Made by a program: the position numbers and the translations under genes. From an uncultured Gemella sp. (lineage in GTDB: Bacteria > Bacillota > Bacilli > Staphylococcales > Gemellaceae), in contig NZ_CAAFUZ010000074.1 in assembly GCF_900766305.1 (NCBI RefSeq), positions 1 through 44,360 on the forward strand: 44,360 nucleotides of DNA, given 5' to 3'. Below the pieces are notes generated by a model, which saw nothing but the letters and a program-made list of their open reading frames with translations, was not told where the DNA came from and searched no databases. Positions 32,628 to 41,517 of this stretch are shown in pieces (the first letter of the stretch is position 1; each line of letters begins with the position of its first letter).

Positions 32628-34010
32628 TTATTTTCCTAGACAGAATCTACTGAATAATTCATTTATCAGTTCATCACCAGAGTTTTCTCCGATAACTTCT
32701 CCTAATAGATTGAATGTATTCGTATAGTCTATAAGTACCATATCCACTTCAAGACCCATCTCTGCTGCTCCGATAGCATCATTTAAGCTTGTTAAAGCAC
32801 GTTGAATAAGGTTAATTTGACGTGTGTTTGATAAGTACGTCGCATCTTTTGGACGAGCAGCTCCACCGAAGAATAAATCTCTAATATTTTTCTCTAGTTC
32901 ATCTATTCCTTTATATGTTGTCATAGATGTTTTTATAATAGGGTGGTTGTATGCTATTTTTTCAACTTCAGCAATATCAATTTTCGTCTCTAAATCTAGT
33001 TTATTTAATATTACGATAGTTGTTTTTCCTTCAGTTAGCTTTAATAATTCTTTATCATCTTCAGTTAGTTCTTCACTACTGTTTAATAAGAACAATACTA
33101 AATCGGCTTTCTCTAAAGCTTCTTTACTACGTTTAACACCGATTTGTTCCACGATATCATCTGTTTCACGAATACCAGCCGTATCGATTAGTTTAATCGG
33201 TACTCCTTTAATGTTTACATACTCTTCTAGCACGTCACGAGTTGTTCCTGCAATATCAGTTACAATAGCTTTATTTTCTTGTAGTAGGTTATTTAACAGC
33301 GAGCTCTTACCAACGTTAGGTCGTCCGATAATAGCCGTGTTTATACCTTCTTTAATAATTTTCCCTTGTTTTGATGTTTCTAATAAACTTTCTAAACTAT
33401 TTCTAATACTTGTTGATTTTTCAAGAATAGTTTTTGTCGTTTCTATTTCTAGGTCATCATATTCAGGATAATCGATATTTACCTCAACAACTGTTAAGAT
33501 ATCTAAAATTTCAGCACGTAGACGTTTAATAAGCGTCGATAAGCGTCCTTGCATTTGATTGTTAGCTATTTGACTAGCTTCATCTGTTTTACTCTTAATA
33601 AAGTCGATTACAGCCTCTGCTTGTGTTAAATCTATACGTCCATTTAAAAAGGCACGTTTCGTAAATTCTCCCGGTTCAGCCATTCTTGCTCCATGTTCTA
33701 GACAAAGTGCAAGTACTTTTTGAATCGTTATAATACCACCATGACAGTTAATTTCTATAACATCTTCAGTAGTATAAGTACGTGGACCTACCATTTTTAC
33801 AAGCATAATTTCTTCGATTTTTTCATTTGTAGCTGGATCAACTACATTTCCATAATTTATAGTGTGACTAGCTAGACTCTCTACTGTTTTACCTTTTGGT
33901 AGTCTTACTATTTTTTCAGCGATACTAAATGCTTCGTCACCACTAAGTCTAACAATACCTATAGCTCCTTCTCCTAGGGCAGTCGATATAGCGCAAATTG
34001 TTTCACTCAT
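32628..34010 (-). CDS. mnmE: tRNA modification GTPase MnmE
   Basis: This 460-residue protein has an N-terminal tetrahydrofolate-binding domain (1-120), a helical domain, an inserted G domain (about 215-375, with [30 protein letters not shown] and NKLD) and the C-terminal FCLGK with its catalytic Cys. With MnmG it installs the carboxymethylaminomethyl group at wobble U34. mnmG and rsmG, its usual downstream neighbours, are absent here; exoA follows instead. Confidence 0.96.
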   Translation of the reverse strand: MSETICAISTALGEGAIGIVRLSGDEAFSIAEKIVRLPKGKTVESLASHTINYGNVVDPATNEKIEEIMLVKMVGPRTYTTEDVIEINCHGGIITIQKVLALCLEHGARMAEPGEFTKRAFLNGRIDLTQAEAVIDFIKSKTDEASQIANNQMQGRLSTLIKRLRAEILDILTVVEVNIDYPEYDDLEIETTKTILEKSTSIRNSLESLLETSKQGKIIKEGINTAIIGRPNVGKSSLLNNLLQENKAIVTDIAGTTRDVLEEYVNIKGVPIKLIDTAGIRETDDIVEQIGVKRSKEALEKADLVLFLLNSSEELTEDDKELLKLTEGKTTIVILNKLDLETKIDIAEVEKIAYNHPIIKTSMTTYKGIDELEKNIRDLFFGGAARPKDATYLSNTRQINLIQRALTSLNDAIGAAEMGLEVDMVLIDYTNTFNLLGEVIGENSGDELINELFSRFCLGK

Positions 34011-34150
34011 TATTCAAACTCCTTCTAACTCTTTATATTAATTAAAAATTCATATCTTATTTATTATACACTATTCCTTTAAATTTTTCTCTATATACGA
34101 CCAAGCTACATTTTATATACTTTTTTTAAATAATGGACTAGGGTAGATCA

Positions 34151-34195
34151 AAAAAAATAAGTAGCTGGATTAAGCTCCGAACTACTTATTTTTTT
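34151..34195 (-). terminator. Terminator of the rpmH-rnpA-jag-cheY unit
   Basis: AAAAAAATAAGTAG and CTACTTATTTTTTT (14 bp, perfect) surround a loop with AGCTGGATTAAGCTCCGAA. It lies behind the CheY-like gene and before mnmE, which therefore has its own promoter. Confidence 0.85.
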
Positions 34196-34227
34196 GTTAT
34201 TTTATTAATAAGATATTAGTTAGTCTC

Positions 34228-34593
34228 CTATTTCATAAGTTCTATTTCTGAAATCGCAAATTCTAAATCATCTAAATCATACTCTTTTGGCAGTACACCA
34301 CAAGCACCATTAGCAAATGCCTGTCTTTTATATACTGGTACTTCACCAACGCTACTGCAGATAAGCACTTTTGCACCAGGAAACTTCGTACAAATTTCCT
34401 TCGTCGCCTCTAAACCATCCATTATCGGCATACAAATATCCATCGTTACGAAATCTGGTTTTAACCTTCTATACATTCTCACAGCTTGTTCGCCATTTTC
34501 TGCAAAATGACACTTATATCCTGCACGACTAGCAATTTCTGCTCCGCGACTTCTGTAATATGAACTATCATCAACTATTAATACTGACTTCAT
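34228..34593 (-). CDS. Stand-alone CheY-like receiver protein
   Basis: This 121-residue single receiver domain has all phosphorylation residues: Asp8 and Asp9, phospho-acceptor Asp52 (MDICMPIMDG), Ser80/Ser81 and Lys103. It has no output domain and no partner kinase nearby. CheY proteins normally act on flagellar motors, but no chemotaxis or motility gene is in the window. It starts 8 bp behind jag and is probably in the rpmH-rnpA-jag operon. Its role is unknown. Confidence 0.85.
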   Translation of the reverse strand: MKSVLIVDDSSYYRSRGAEIASRAGYKCHFAENGEQAVRMYRRLKPDFVTMDICMPIMDGLEATKEICTKFPGAKVLICSSVGEVPVYKRQAFANGACGVLPKEYDLDDLEFAISEIELMK

Positions 34594-34601
34594 TAGGCCT
34601 C

Positions 34602-35480
34602 CTATTTAGCTGTAATAACTAAATATCTGTGTGGCTCTTCACCACGTGATTCTGTTTCAACATTTTTAATTCCTGTTAAGGCATTGTGAATAATTTTTCT
34701 TTCAATGCTTGTCATTGGTTCTAATTCAACAGGTTTTCCGATTTTTTTAGATTTTTTAGCTAAGTTTAACGCTAATTCTTCTAATGTTTTCTTACGATTT
34801 TCTCTGTAATCATCACAATCAACTTCTATTCTGAAATAGTGTGAACTGAATTTTTTAGCGTAGTTATTAACTAAAAATTGTAAGCTGTTTAAAGTGATTC
34901 CACGCTTACCAATTATTAAACTAGTATTTTCTTCTGTTTTAATATTTAAAGTAAAATGACGATTACCATCTTCTTTAAAATCTACAGTCGCATCAGGATA
35001 TCCCATTGCAACAACAATATTTTGTAGATAATTTACAATACGATCTTGATTTTTTACAATGTAATCTTCTCTTTTAGCTTTTTTAACCTGTTCTTCATTT
35101 TGTTCAGCTTCTACTACAGTTTCTTCTACTGCTGGTTTTGTTTCTTCAACATGAACATCTTGTTCAACCACTTTTTCTACAACAACTTCTTCTTGTTCTG
35201 TTGTTTTAACTTCAACTTCTTGTTCTTTTTCTTCTACTTTCTCAACTTCAACCACTTCTTCAGTTGCTTTAGCTAATTCAACAGCATCTTCTTTATTATA
35301 ATCTTCATCTAATGGAACTAATTTTACTTTTGCTTCTTTTTTAAATAAACCGAAAATACCTGCGCTCCCACCTTCGATTACTTCAATTTTTACTGCATCT
35401 TCTGTTAAAGCTAGGTCTTTTAATCCTTTTTTTATAGCCTCATCTACAGTAACTCCAACATAATAATATTCTTTTTCCAT
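34602..35480 (-). CDS. jag: Jag/KhpB RNA-binding protein
   Basis: This 292-residue protein (also called EloR/KhpB) has an N-terminal Jag domain (about 1-52), a long Glu/Val-rich linker (about 55-140), a KH domain (about 148-222, with IIGKRGITLNSLQFL) and a C-terminal R3H domain (about 225-290, with ESRGEEPHRYLVI). In streptococci it regulates cell elongation with KhpA. yidC normally precedes it, but here rnpA ends only 2 bp upstream. Confidence 0.93.
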   Translation of the reverse strand: MEKEYYYVGVTVDEAIKKGLKDLALTEDAVKIEVIEGGSAGIFGLFKKEAKVKLVPLDEDYNKEDAVELAKATEEVVEVEKVEEKEQEVEVKTTEQEEVVVEKVVEQDVHVEETKPAVEETVVEAEQNEEQVKKAKREDYIVKNQDRIVNYLQNIVVAMGYPDATVDFKEDGNRHFTLNIKTEENTSLIIGKRGITLNSLQFLVNNYAKKFSSHYFRIEVDCDDYRENRKKTLEELALNLAKKSKKIGKPVELEPMTSIERKIIHNALTGIKNVETESRGEEPHRYLVITAK

Positions 35481-35482
35481 TC

Positions 35483-35827
35483 TTAACTCCTCTTCGCTTT
35501 CATAAGTTTTGATCTTTTTAAAACATGATCGATGCTGTTGCCGAACTCTAAGAATGGCATATCTTTAGCACCAGGTCTTGCTATCACTATAATATCATAG
35601 TTTTTAACAAATTCTTTTCTTGTTTTAAAAGTTTCTCGTATGTATCTTTTTATTTTATTACGTTCAAAGGCTTTTCCTAATTTTTTACTAACAGAAATAC
35701 CTAAACGCATATGGTCTAAATTGTTTTTTTGATAATAAATAACAAACTGTCTATTCGCAAAAGATTGTTTTTTTCTAATAATATTATCAAAATCTTGACT
35801 TCTTTTTACTCTATATTCTTTTTTCAT
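35483..35827 (-). CDS. rnpA: Ribonuclease P protein component
   Basis: This 114-residue protein binds RNase P RNA for tRNA 5' maturation. The signature KAFERNKIKRYIRE lies near residues 50-63, and the N-terminus (EYRVKRSQDFDNIIRKKQS) is typical. It follows rpmH by 126 bp with a hairpin between them, and is directly followed by jag without the usual yidC. Confidence 0.95.
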   Translation of the reverse strand: MKKEYRVKRSQDFDNIIRKKQSFANRQFVIYYQKNNLDHMRLGISVSKKLGKAFERNKIKRYIRETFKTRKEFVKNYDIIVIARPGAKDMPFLEFGNSIDHVLKRSKLMKAKRS

Positions 35828-35916
35828 TTTAAAACCTTTCTTAACACTAATAATTTTAACAGTTTATTTAACTTTTTACAACTATCTTTCTTATTTTTTA
35901 GGACCAGTTAATAAAA

Positions 35917-35944
35917 AAAGAGTACCACTTTCGTGATACCCTTT
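35917..35944 (-). terminator. Hairpin between rpmH and rnpA
   Basis: On the minus strand AAAGGGTATCAC pairs with GTGGTACTCTTT around a GAAA tetraloop, followed by TTTTATT. This partial terminator would make rpmH transcripts exceed rnpA transcripts. Confidence 0.7.
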
Positions 35945-35953
35945 TAGCAACCA

Positions 35954-36088
35954 TTAAGCTGAAAGAACTTTTCTTCCTTTAGCTCTACGTCTTGCTAATA
36001 CATTTCTTCCGTTTTTAGTGCTCATTCTAGCTCTAAATCCGTGTACTTTTGAATGTTTTCTTTTATTTGGTTGATACGTACGTTTCAT
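35954..36088 (-). CDS. rpmH: 50S ribosomal protein L34
   Basis: This 44-residue, very basic protein starts [18 protein letters not shown] and ends [12 protein letters not shown], the universal L34 pattern. GAGGA precedes the ATG. It is the first gene leftward of the origin, as in most Bacilli. Confidence 0.98.
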   Translation of the reverse strand: MKRTYQPNKRKHSKVHGFRARMSTKNGRNVLARRRAKGRKVLSA

Positions 36089-36403
36089 TTTGTCCTCCTC
36101 GAGTTTTCTTTTCTTTACTTAGATAGATGTAATAACTGAATTAGTTTAACATATCTAAAATAATTTATCAAGTAAAAACCTCATTTTTTCTAAAAAAAAT
36201 CTAGGCAGGTGCAAATATGCGATAAAAACTAACTAAATATTATCACTAATTATGATTAAAATTCTTATTTCATTCATTATAGATAAAAATAATACTCCAT
36301 GTACTAATAGATAATATTGTTAATACGCTGTTAATTTTTATTTTAAAGTATAAGAAAATATTTAAGTATCTCTTTTAAATACTTTTCCACAATTTATTAT
36401 AAG

Positions 36404-36699
36404 TTATCCACAAATCTTTGTTAATAACTTTATTAACATCAAGAAAACATTTTCTTTTTTCTTAAGTTTTTAACAGTTTTATAAAGTTATTCACAATTCC
36501 ACATCTAAAAGTTATTCACAGGTGTTAATTGTGTGTGAAAAACTCTTAAAGTATATTTATATCAATCATAAAAGTTGTTAATAAACTATGAAATTTTCTT
36601 AGTTCTTTATCTTATTTCTTTTCATTTTAACATATTCACAGCTTTTTCTTAGTTCTTTATTCACATAGTTAATAACTTCTGTTAACAACTTGTGAATAA
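36404..36699 (+). other. oriC: Replication origin, DnaA-box cluster upstream of dnaA
   Basis: A perfect DnaA box TTATCCACA is at 36404-36412. TTATTCACA is at 36487-36495, 36512-36520 and 36657-36665, a near-match is at 36632-36640, and one inverted copy (TGTGAATAA) is at 36691-36699. The region is AT-rich, gene-free and located between rpmH and dnaA, and gene orientation switches here. Together with the boxes in the dnaA-dnaN gap this resembles the bipartite B. subtilis origin. Confidence 0.9.
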
Positions 36700-36766
36700 C
36701 TAATGTTTTATTTTATTAACTTTTTATGCTATAATTATTTATATATTTTTTTAAGGAGGTATTTCA

Positions 36767-38251
36767 TTGAGTAATTCTAATTTCTTATGGGAAATTATTC
36801 TTCGTGAACTAAAGAGTACCGTTGATCCTCATGTTTTTGATACTTGGTTTTCTGGTGCTTCTATAGATAACGTCGATTTTATGAAAAAATCAATAGTTAT
36901 TACTAGTAAAGAAGCTCTTATTTCTCAATTTATTCAAGGTGCTTATGATCAAAAATTAAAAGAAATACTAAAGAAAAATACTGGATTTGATTTTAATATA
37001 GACTATACTTCCCTTGATACTGATATTCCTCTAATTACACCTCAAGTTGTTGATGAAAAGCCAGCAGCTGAAAATCTAATTAGACAGAACTTTCTTCAAG
37101 GTGATAAACCTTCTGGGGCTCAACATTTTTATCAAAAACAAACTTTTCCTCTAGAAGATTATAAACATCCTGTCCCTAATAAAAATATTACAGCGAGTAA
37201 AAAGAATCCTACACTAAATAAAAACTACACTTTTGAAAATTTCGTAGTAGGGGAAGGTAATGCCTTTACACATAATATAGCATGGAATGTTGCAGTTTCT
37301 CCTGGCGGTATCTATAATCCTCTATTTATTTACGGAGGTGTTGGACTAGGAAAAACGCACTTACTTCATGCTATTGGTAATGAAATGGAAGCTAATTTTC
37401 CTGATTTTAAAATTGAATGTATTTCATCTGAGAAGTTTTTAAATGAATTTCTTGCTTCTATTAAACCGATGAAAGATAAAAACAACTATACTAATGCGGA
37501 TGAAGACTTTAGAAGAAAATACCGCGACGTTGATGCTCTTTTAATCGATGATATTCAATTCTTATCAGGTAAAACTGAAACACAAAATGCATTTTTCCAT
37601 ACATTTAATGAGCTACAAATGAATCAGAAACAAATCGTCCTTATAAGTGATCGCTCTCCATCTCAACTTAATGATTTGGAAGATAGATTAGTTACTAGAT
37701 TCAGTCAGGGGATAACTGCGGACATTACACCACCTGACTTCGAAACACGTATGGCTATTATTAAATTCAAATGTGAACAGTTCGATATTAAACTAGATGA
37801 AGAGACACTTACTTATATTTCTAGTAATGTATCATCTAATATAAGAGAGCTTGAAGGTGTTCTTAAACGTATTAAGTTCACAGCAACTTCTAAACATGAA
37901 CAACCTTCACTTAGTATTGCCGAGGAAATACTAAAAAGCGCGAAAACTTCACCTAGAAAAAATATTTCACCTGACAACATTATTAATGTTTGTGCAGACT
38001 TCTATAAAATCAAGGTTGATGATATTCTTTCATCTTCTCGTAAAAAAGAAGTTGTACAGGTTAGAAATATAGCTATTTACTTATGTAGGGAACTTACTAC
38101 ATTATCATTCCCTTCTATAGGTGATTGTTTTAATAAAGATCATACTTCTATTCTTTATTCATTCAATAAAATAGCAAAACTAAGCAAAGATGAAAATCCT
38201 GAGATTTTTGAAGATATAGAAGTAATAAAAGAACGTTTAGGAAAAATATAA
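36767..38251 (+). CDS. dnaA: Chromosomal replication initiator DnaA
   Basis: This 494-residue AAA+ initiator has domain I (about 1-80), a variable linker (about 85-155), Walker A GGVGLGKTH near 188-196, Walker B LLIDDIQF, and the C-terminal DNA-binding signature (CRELTTLSFPSIGDCFNKDHTSILYS in part, about 440-470). The start is TTG with AAGGAGGT 6 nt upstream. It is longer than the ~450 residues usual in Bacilli, mainly through the linker. Confidence 0.97.
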   Translation: MSNSNFLWEIILRELKSTVDPHVFDTWFSGASIDNVDFMKKSIVITSKEALISQFIQGAYDQKLKEILKKNTGFDFNIDYTSLDTDIPLITPQVVDEKPAAENLIRQNFLQGDKPSGAQHFYQKQTFPLEDYKHPVPNKNITASKKNPTLNKNYTFENFVVGEGNAFTHNIAWNVAVSPGGIYNPLFIYGGVGLGKTHLLHAIGNEMEANFPDFKIECISSEKFLNEFLASIKPMKDKNNYTNADEDFRRKYRDVDALLIDDIQFLSGKTETQNAFFHTFNELQMNQKQIVLISDRSPSQLNDLEDRLVTRFSQGITADITPPDFETRMAIIKFKCEQFDIKLDEETLTYISSNVSSNIRELEGVLKRIKFTATSKHEQPSLSIAEEILKSAKTSPRKNISPDNIINVCADFYKIKVDDILSSSRKKEVVQVRNIAIYLCRELTTLSFPSIGDCFNKDHTSILYSFNKIAKLSKDENPEIFEDIEVIKERLGKI

Positions 38252-38408
38252 GCGGCTGTTAAAATCTACTAAAGATATTACTATGTTTTTTCACAAGTTA
38301 TTAACAAGGAAAAATTCATTATTTTTACGTATTCTTTAGTTTTCCACAGTTTTTACAGGCCTTATTATTATTATTTTATTAAATATATATTATATATAAG
38401 GAGAAAAC
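38252..38408 (+). other. dnaA-dnaN spacer, probable unwinding region
   Basis: DnaA-box-like TTTTTCACA (38287-38295) and TTTTCCACA (38340-38348) precede a very AT-rich run (TTATTATTATTATTTTATTA at about 38363-38382, followed by TA repeats to 38399). The arrangement matches the downstream half of a bipartite origin with a DNA-unwinding element. It also holds the dnaN ribosome-binding site. Confidence 0.55.
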
Positions 38409-39548
38409 ATGAAATTTACTATAACTAAATCAAATTTTCTTGATGGTTTAAATCACGTATCAAGAGTAATTGCCCCTAATTCACTTTTTGAAATTCTAAA
38501 AGGAATTAAAATAGAATTAGAAAAAGATAAACTTATATTAAAAGCAAGTGATTCTTTAGTATCTGTAGAATATTCTGTAGACAGTTACGAAGATGATAAA
38601 GAAGTTATTACTATAGAAGAAGAAGGACAAGTAGTATTACCTTCTCGTAATTTTATAGAAATAATTAGAAAAGCCCCAACAGATTTAATAGAGATCGAAA
38701 CAATTGGTAACAATATTTTAGTTAAATCAGGTAAAAGTGAATTTAACGTAAAAGGATATGATGCAAATGATTATCCAGAATTCCCAGTTATCTCTAAAGA
38801 AAACAGTCTTAAATTAGAAGCTAATGTTTTTAATGATATTATTAAAGAAACAGTATTTTGTACTGCACCAAATGATCAAAGACCTATTCTTGAGGGAGTT
38901 AACTTCTCATTAAGTAACAAAATCTTAACAGCGACAGCAACTGACTCATATCGTCTAAGTAGAAGACAAGTTACACTAAATGATGAAGATAGCAACAAAG
39001 AGTTTAACTTAATTATTCCTAGAAAAGCTCTAACTTATTTCCAAAGAATGATAGAAAATGGAAAAGATCAAGTAGAAATCTTCTATGAAAACAATAGAAT
39101 AGTTCTTTACTACCAAAATGTAGTTTATACAGTATTATTAATTAGCGGAAACTATCCAAATACTAATAAACTTATTCCTACTGTTTTTGAATGTACATTC
39201 GTAGCGAACAGTAGAGAATTCTTTAGTGCAGTTGATAGGGTTGCATTAATGAGTAGAGAAGATAAAGACGATATTATTAAATTAGTAGTAACTGATAATC
39301 TATTAGAAGTTTCTTCTCAATCTAAAGAGTTAGGTAGTGCAGTAGAGGAATTAAAAGTTTCTTCTACATTAGAAGATGAAAAATTCGAAATTTCTGTATC
39401 TGGGAAATATCTAAAAGACGCGGTATCTGCGGTTGCTGCGGAAGAAATTATCGTTAAGTTCTCAGGTGAGCTAACAGCATTTATTATTCAACCAAGTGAT
39501 TATCACAGAGAAATTATTGAATTAATTTTACCAGTAAGAACTTACTAA
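38409..39548 (+). CDS. dnaN: DNA polymerase III beta subunit (sliding clamp)
   Basis: This 379-residue clamp of three repeated domains tethers DNA polymerase. The N-terminus MKFTITKSNFLDGLNHVSRVI and the ending LILPVRTY are standard. AAGGAG precedes the ATG. recF and gyrB, which usually follow, are missing; a dispersed repeat element begins 9 bp behind the stop. Confidence 0.97.
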   Translation: MKFTITKSNFLDGLNHVSRVIAPNSLFEILKGIKIELEKDKLILKASDSLVSVEYSVDSYEDDKEVITIEEEGQVVLPSRNFIEIIRKAPTDLIEIETIGNNILVKSGKSEFNVKGYDANDYPEFPVISKENSLKLEANVFNDIIKETVFCTAPNDQRPILEGVNFSLSNKILTATATDSYRLSRRQVTLNDEDSNKEFNLIIPRKALTYFQRMIENGKDQVEIFYENNRIVLYYQNVVYTVLLISGNYPNTNKLIPTVFECTFVANSREFFSAVDRVALMSREDKDDIIKLVVTDNLLEVSSQSKELGSAVEELKVSSTLEDEKFEISVSGKYLKDAVSAVAAEEIIVKFSGELTAFIIQPSDYHREIIELILPVRTY

Positions 39549-39557
39549 CAATGAATA

Positions 39558-39730
39558 GGGGAAGCGGATTGAAATAAAAAGATCCGTAAATCAATTATTT
39601 AATTAAAAAACGTAATGGTTTATAGATATACTATATAAAATAGTAATATTATTTAGAATATCTATTAACTATACGGGGGTGACTTTGTAAATATGATTTA
39701 TATAAAATCAGTATTTTTTAAGTTACTCCC
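39558..39730 (+). repeat. Dispersed ~174-bp inverted-repeat element, copy 4
   Basis: 173 bp from GGGGAAG to TTACTCCC. It shares AACGTAATGGTTTAT, an internal ATATCTATTAACTA segment and the right hairpin (ACGGGGGTGACTT with AAGTTACTCCC) with copies 1 and 2. It is more diverged. It fills the gap between dnaN and the MFS gene. Confidence 0.7.
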
Positions 39731-39756
39731 TTTTCAAGGTTAAATTAGGAGGAACA

Positions 39757-40947
39757 ATGACAAAGAAAAAAACTAGCATATTAATTTTATTAGGTGTTGT
39801 GTTTTTAGGACTTATTCTTAGAACACCTATTACAGCAGTAGGTGCAATCATAGGACCATTAAAATCTATACTAGATATCAACAATACGGTTGCTGGATTT
39901 ATCACAACAATACCATTAATTGCATTTGCGATATTCAGTCCGATGGTAGCAAAATTATCAAATAAAGTAGGTTTAGAAAAAACTATATTATTAGCTGCGG
40001 TAATTATAACAGTAGGTTTAGGATTTAGGTTCTATATTAATACTTATGTATTCTTCCTTACTACATTTATCGTAGGAGTAGGAATAACAGTAGGTAATGT
40101 ATTATTACCAGGATTAGTTAAGAAATATTATCCAGAAAAACTAGGAGTTATGACTGGTTTTTATGCAGTTGTTATGAATGTAGGGGCTGCGGTTGCTGCG
40201 GGTATAAGTTATCCACTGTTAAGTACAAATATTGGTGGCGAGAAATTCTCAACAGGACTTGCTGTTAATATTTGGATTGTGATTGCGGTTATTAATATCT
40301 TTATTTATACTGCGCTGTCGAAAAATAATGTAGTAAGCGATGTTAAAGATACTCATGAAAAAGCACATGGATATTTTAAATATTCTAAAATGTGGACGAT
40401 TATGTTGAGTATGGGATTACAATCTGCATTATTCTATTGTAGTGTTTCATGGTTTGCTGAAATTATGATTAGTAAAGATTTTTCACCGGAAACAGCAGGA
40501 CTATTATTATCAATTAGTCAATTTGCTCAATTCCCATCTACTTTTATAGTACCGATTTTAGCGGATAAATTACACAATAAATTAATTATCCCTACAGTAA
40601 TTACTATTGGATATATCGTGTCACTTGTTGGAATGCTTTCTACAAGTGGAAACTTCGTATTAATGTTAACATTTATAGTTATCTTCGCGTTAGCTGGAGG
40701 AGGATCATTCTCATACGTTATGTATCTATTCTCAGCTAAATCGAGAAATGAAAGAGAAGCGGCTGATATCTCAGGATTGGCACAATCAGGAGGATACTTA
40801 TTAGCGGCAATATTCCCACCATTATTAGGATATATTAGAGATATCTCAGATTGGAATAAAGCACTATATGTATTAATAGCGACATCAGCTGTATTACTAG
40901 TGACATTAATTCACTGTAGTTCAAAAGGAAATATTATAGAAAAATAA
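39757..40947 (+). CDS. MFS transporter of the CynX/NimT type
   Basis: This 396-residue membrane protein has twelve predicted helices. The N-terminus GLILRTPITAVGAIIGPLKS and the pattern VGITVGNVLLPGLVKKYYP (about 105-125) are characteristic of the CynX/NimT (YycB) subfamily, which transports small anions or nitroimidazole-type compounds. AGGAGG precedes the ATG. The substrate is unknown. It stands alone in the position usually held by recF. Confidence 0.88.
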   Translation: MTKKKTSILILLGVVFLGLILRTPITAVGAIIGPLKSILDINNTVAGFITTIPLIAFAIFSPMVAKLSNKVGLEKTILLAAVIITVGLGFRFYINTYVFFLTTFIVGVGITVGNVLLPGLVKKYYPEKLGVMTGFYAVVMNVGAAVAAGISYPLLSTNIGGEKFSTGLAVNIWIVIAVINIFIYTALSKNNVVSDVKDTHEKAHGYFKYSKMWTIMLSMGLQSALFYCSVSWFAEIMISKDFSPETAGLLLSISQFAQFPSTFIVPILADKLHNKLIIPTVITIGYIVSLVGMLSTSGNFVLMLTFIVIFALAGGGSFSYVMYLFSAKSRNEREAADISGLAQSGGYLLAAIFPPLLGYIRDISDWNKALYVLIATSAVLLVTLIHCSSKGNIIEK

Positions 40948-40952
40948 TAAAT

Positions 40953-41004
40953 AAGAGTAACTAACTAGCTATTTCTGTGAAAATAGTAGAGCTTAGTTAC
41001 TCTT
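40953..41004 (+). terminator. Terminator of the MFS gene
   Basis: AAGAGTAACTAA and TTAGTTACTCTT pair perfectly, with an inner stem CTATTT/AAATAG, followed by TTTT. Confidence 0.85.
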
Positions 41005-41007
41005 TTT

Positions 41008-41517
41008 TATAATACAAAACTTAAATTTTAAAAAAGACAAAAGAAACAAAAATTATTATATATATAATACAGGACAATAAAACTAATAATTTTAAAACGT
41101 GTATATATACATTCAATGAGTACAGAAGATAGAAAAATAATAGTACAAGAATAAGAAATTTAATAAATAATTATAGTATTCTTAGAAAAATTAAAATAAA
41201 ATTGAAAAATTATCTTATAATATAAGTATAAGCAAAAACGAATACAAAAATAAGAAAACGTTTTAAAGAATGTTGAAATAATACATAATAAATTGGAAAA
41301 AATATATGAAAAATTGTTTAGATTAATAACAAGATAGTATAATTCAAAGGGATAAAAACACTTTCTTTTTTTACAATAATGTGATATAATTCTAGAGGAA
41401 ATGAGATATTTATACTTTAATTAAAAATATTATAGTATTTTGTTTCATAAATATAAAATAGTAAAAATAATTACTTTAAAATATCTAAAATTATATATAA
41501 TATATGGAGGTTTTCTT
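41008..41517 (+). promoter_or_regulatory. Long AT-rich ldh upstream region with cre-like site and promoter
   Basis: No gene is seen. A palindromic cre-like site AAGAAAACGTTTTAAA lies at 41252-41267. An extended -10 promoter TGATATAAT is at 41382-41390, with a T-rich -35 area and no clear -35 hexamer. The transcript would have a leader of about 125 nt before the ldh start. The upstream cre suits CcpA-dependent activation, known for ldh in several lactic cocci. Confidence 0.6.

Noticed and set aside
32824..33471. Plus-strand frame of 215 codons
   Set aside because: It is the complement of mnmE, whose GTPase motifs are unmistakable.
35046..35276. Plus-strand frame of 76 codons extremely rich in Phe and Asn
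   Set aside because: It is the complement of the Glu/Val-rich linker of jag; no ribosome-binding site.
41440..41517. Longer ldh frame with 26 extra N-terminal codons
   Set aside because: The conserved protein begins at the ATG behind GGAGG (41518). The extra part is AT-rich leader.
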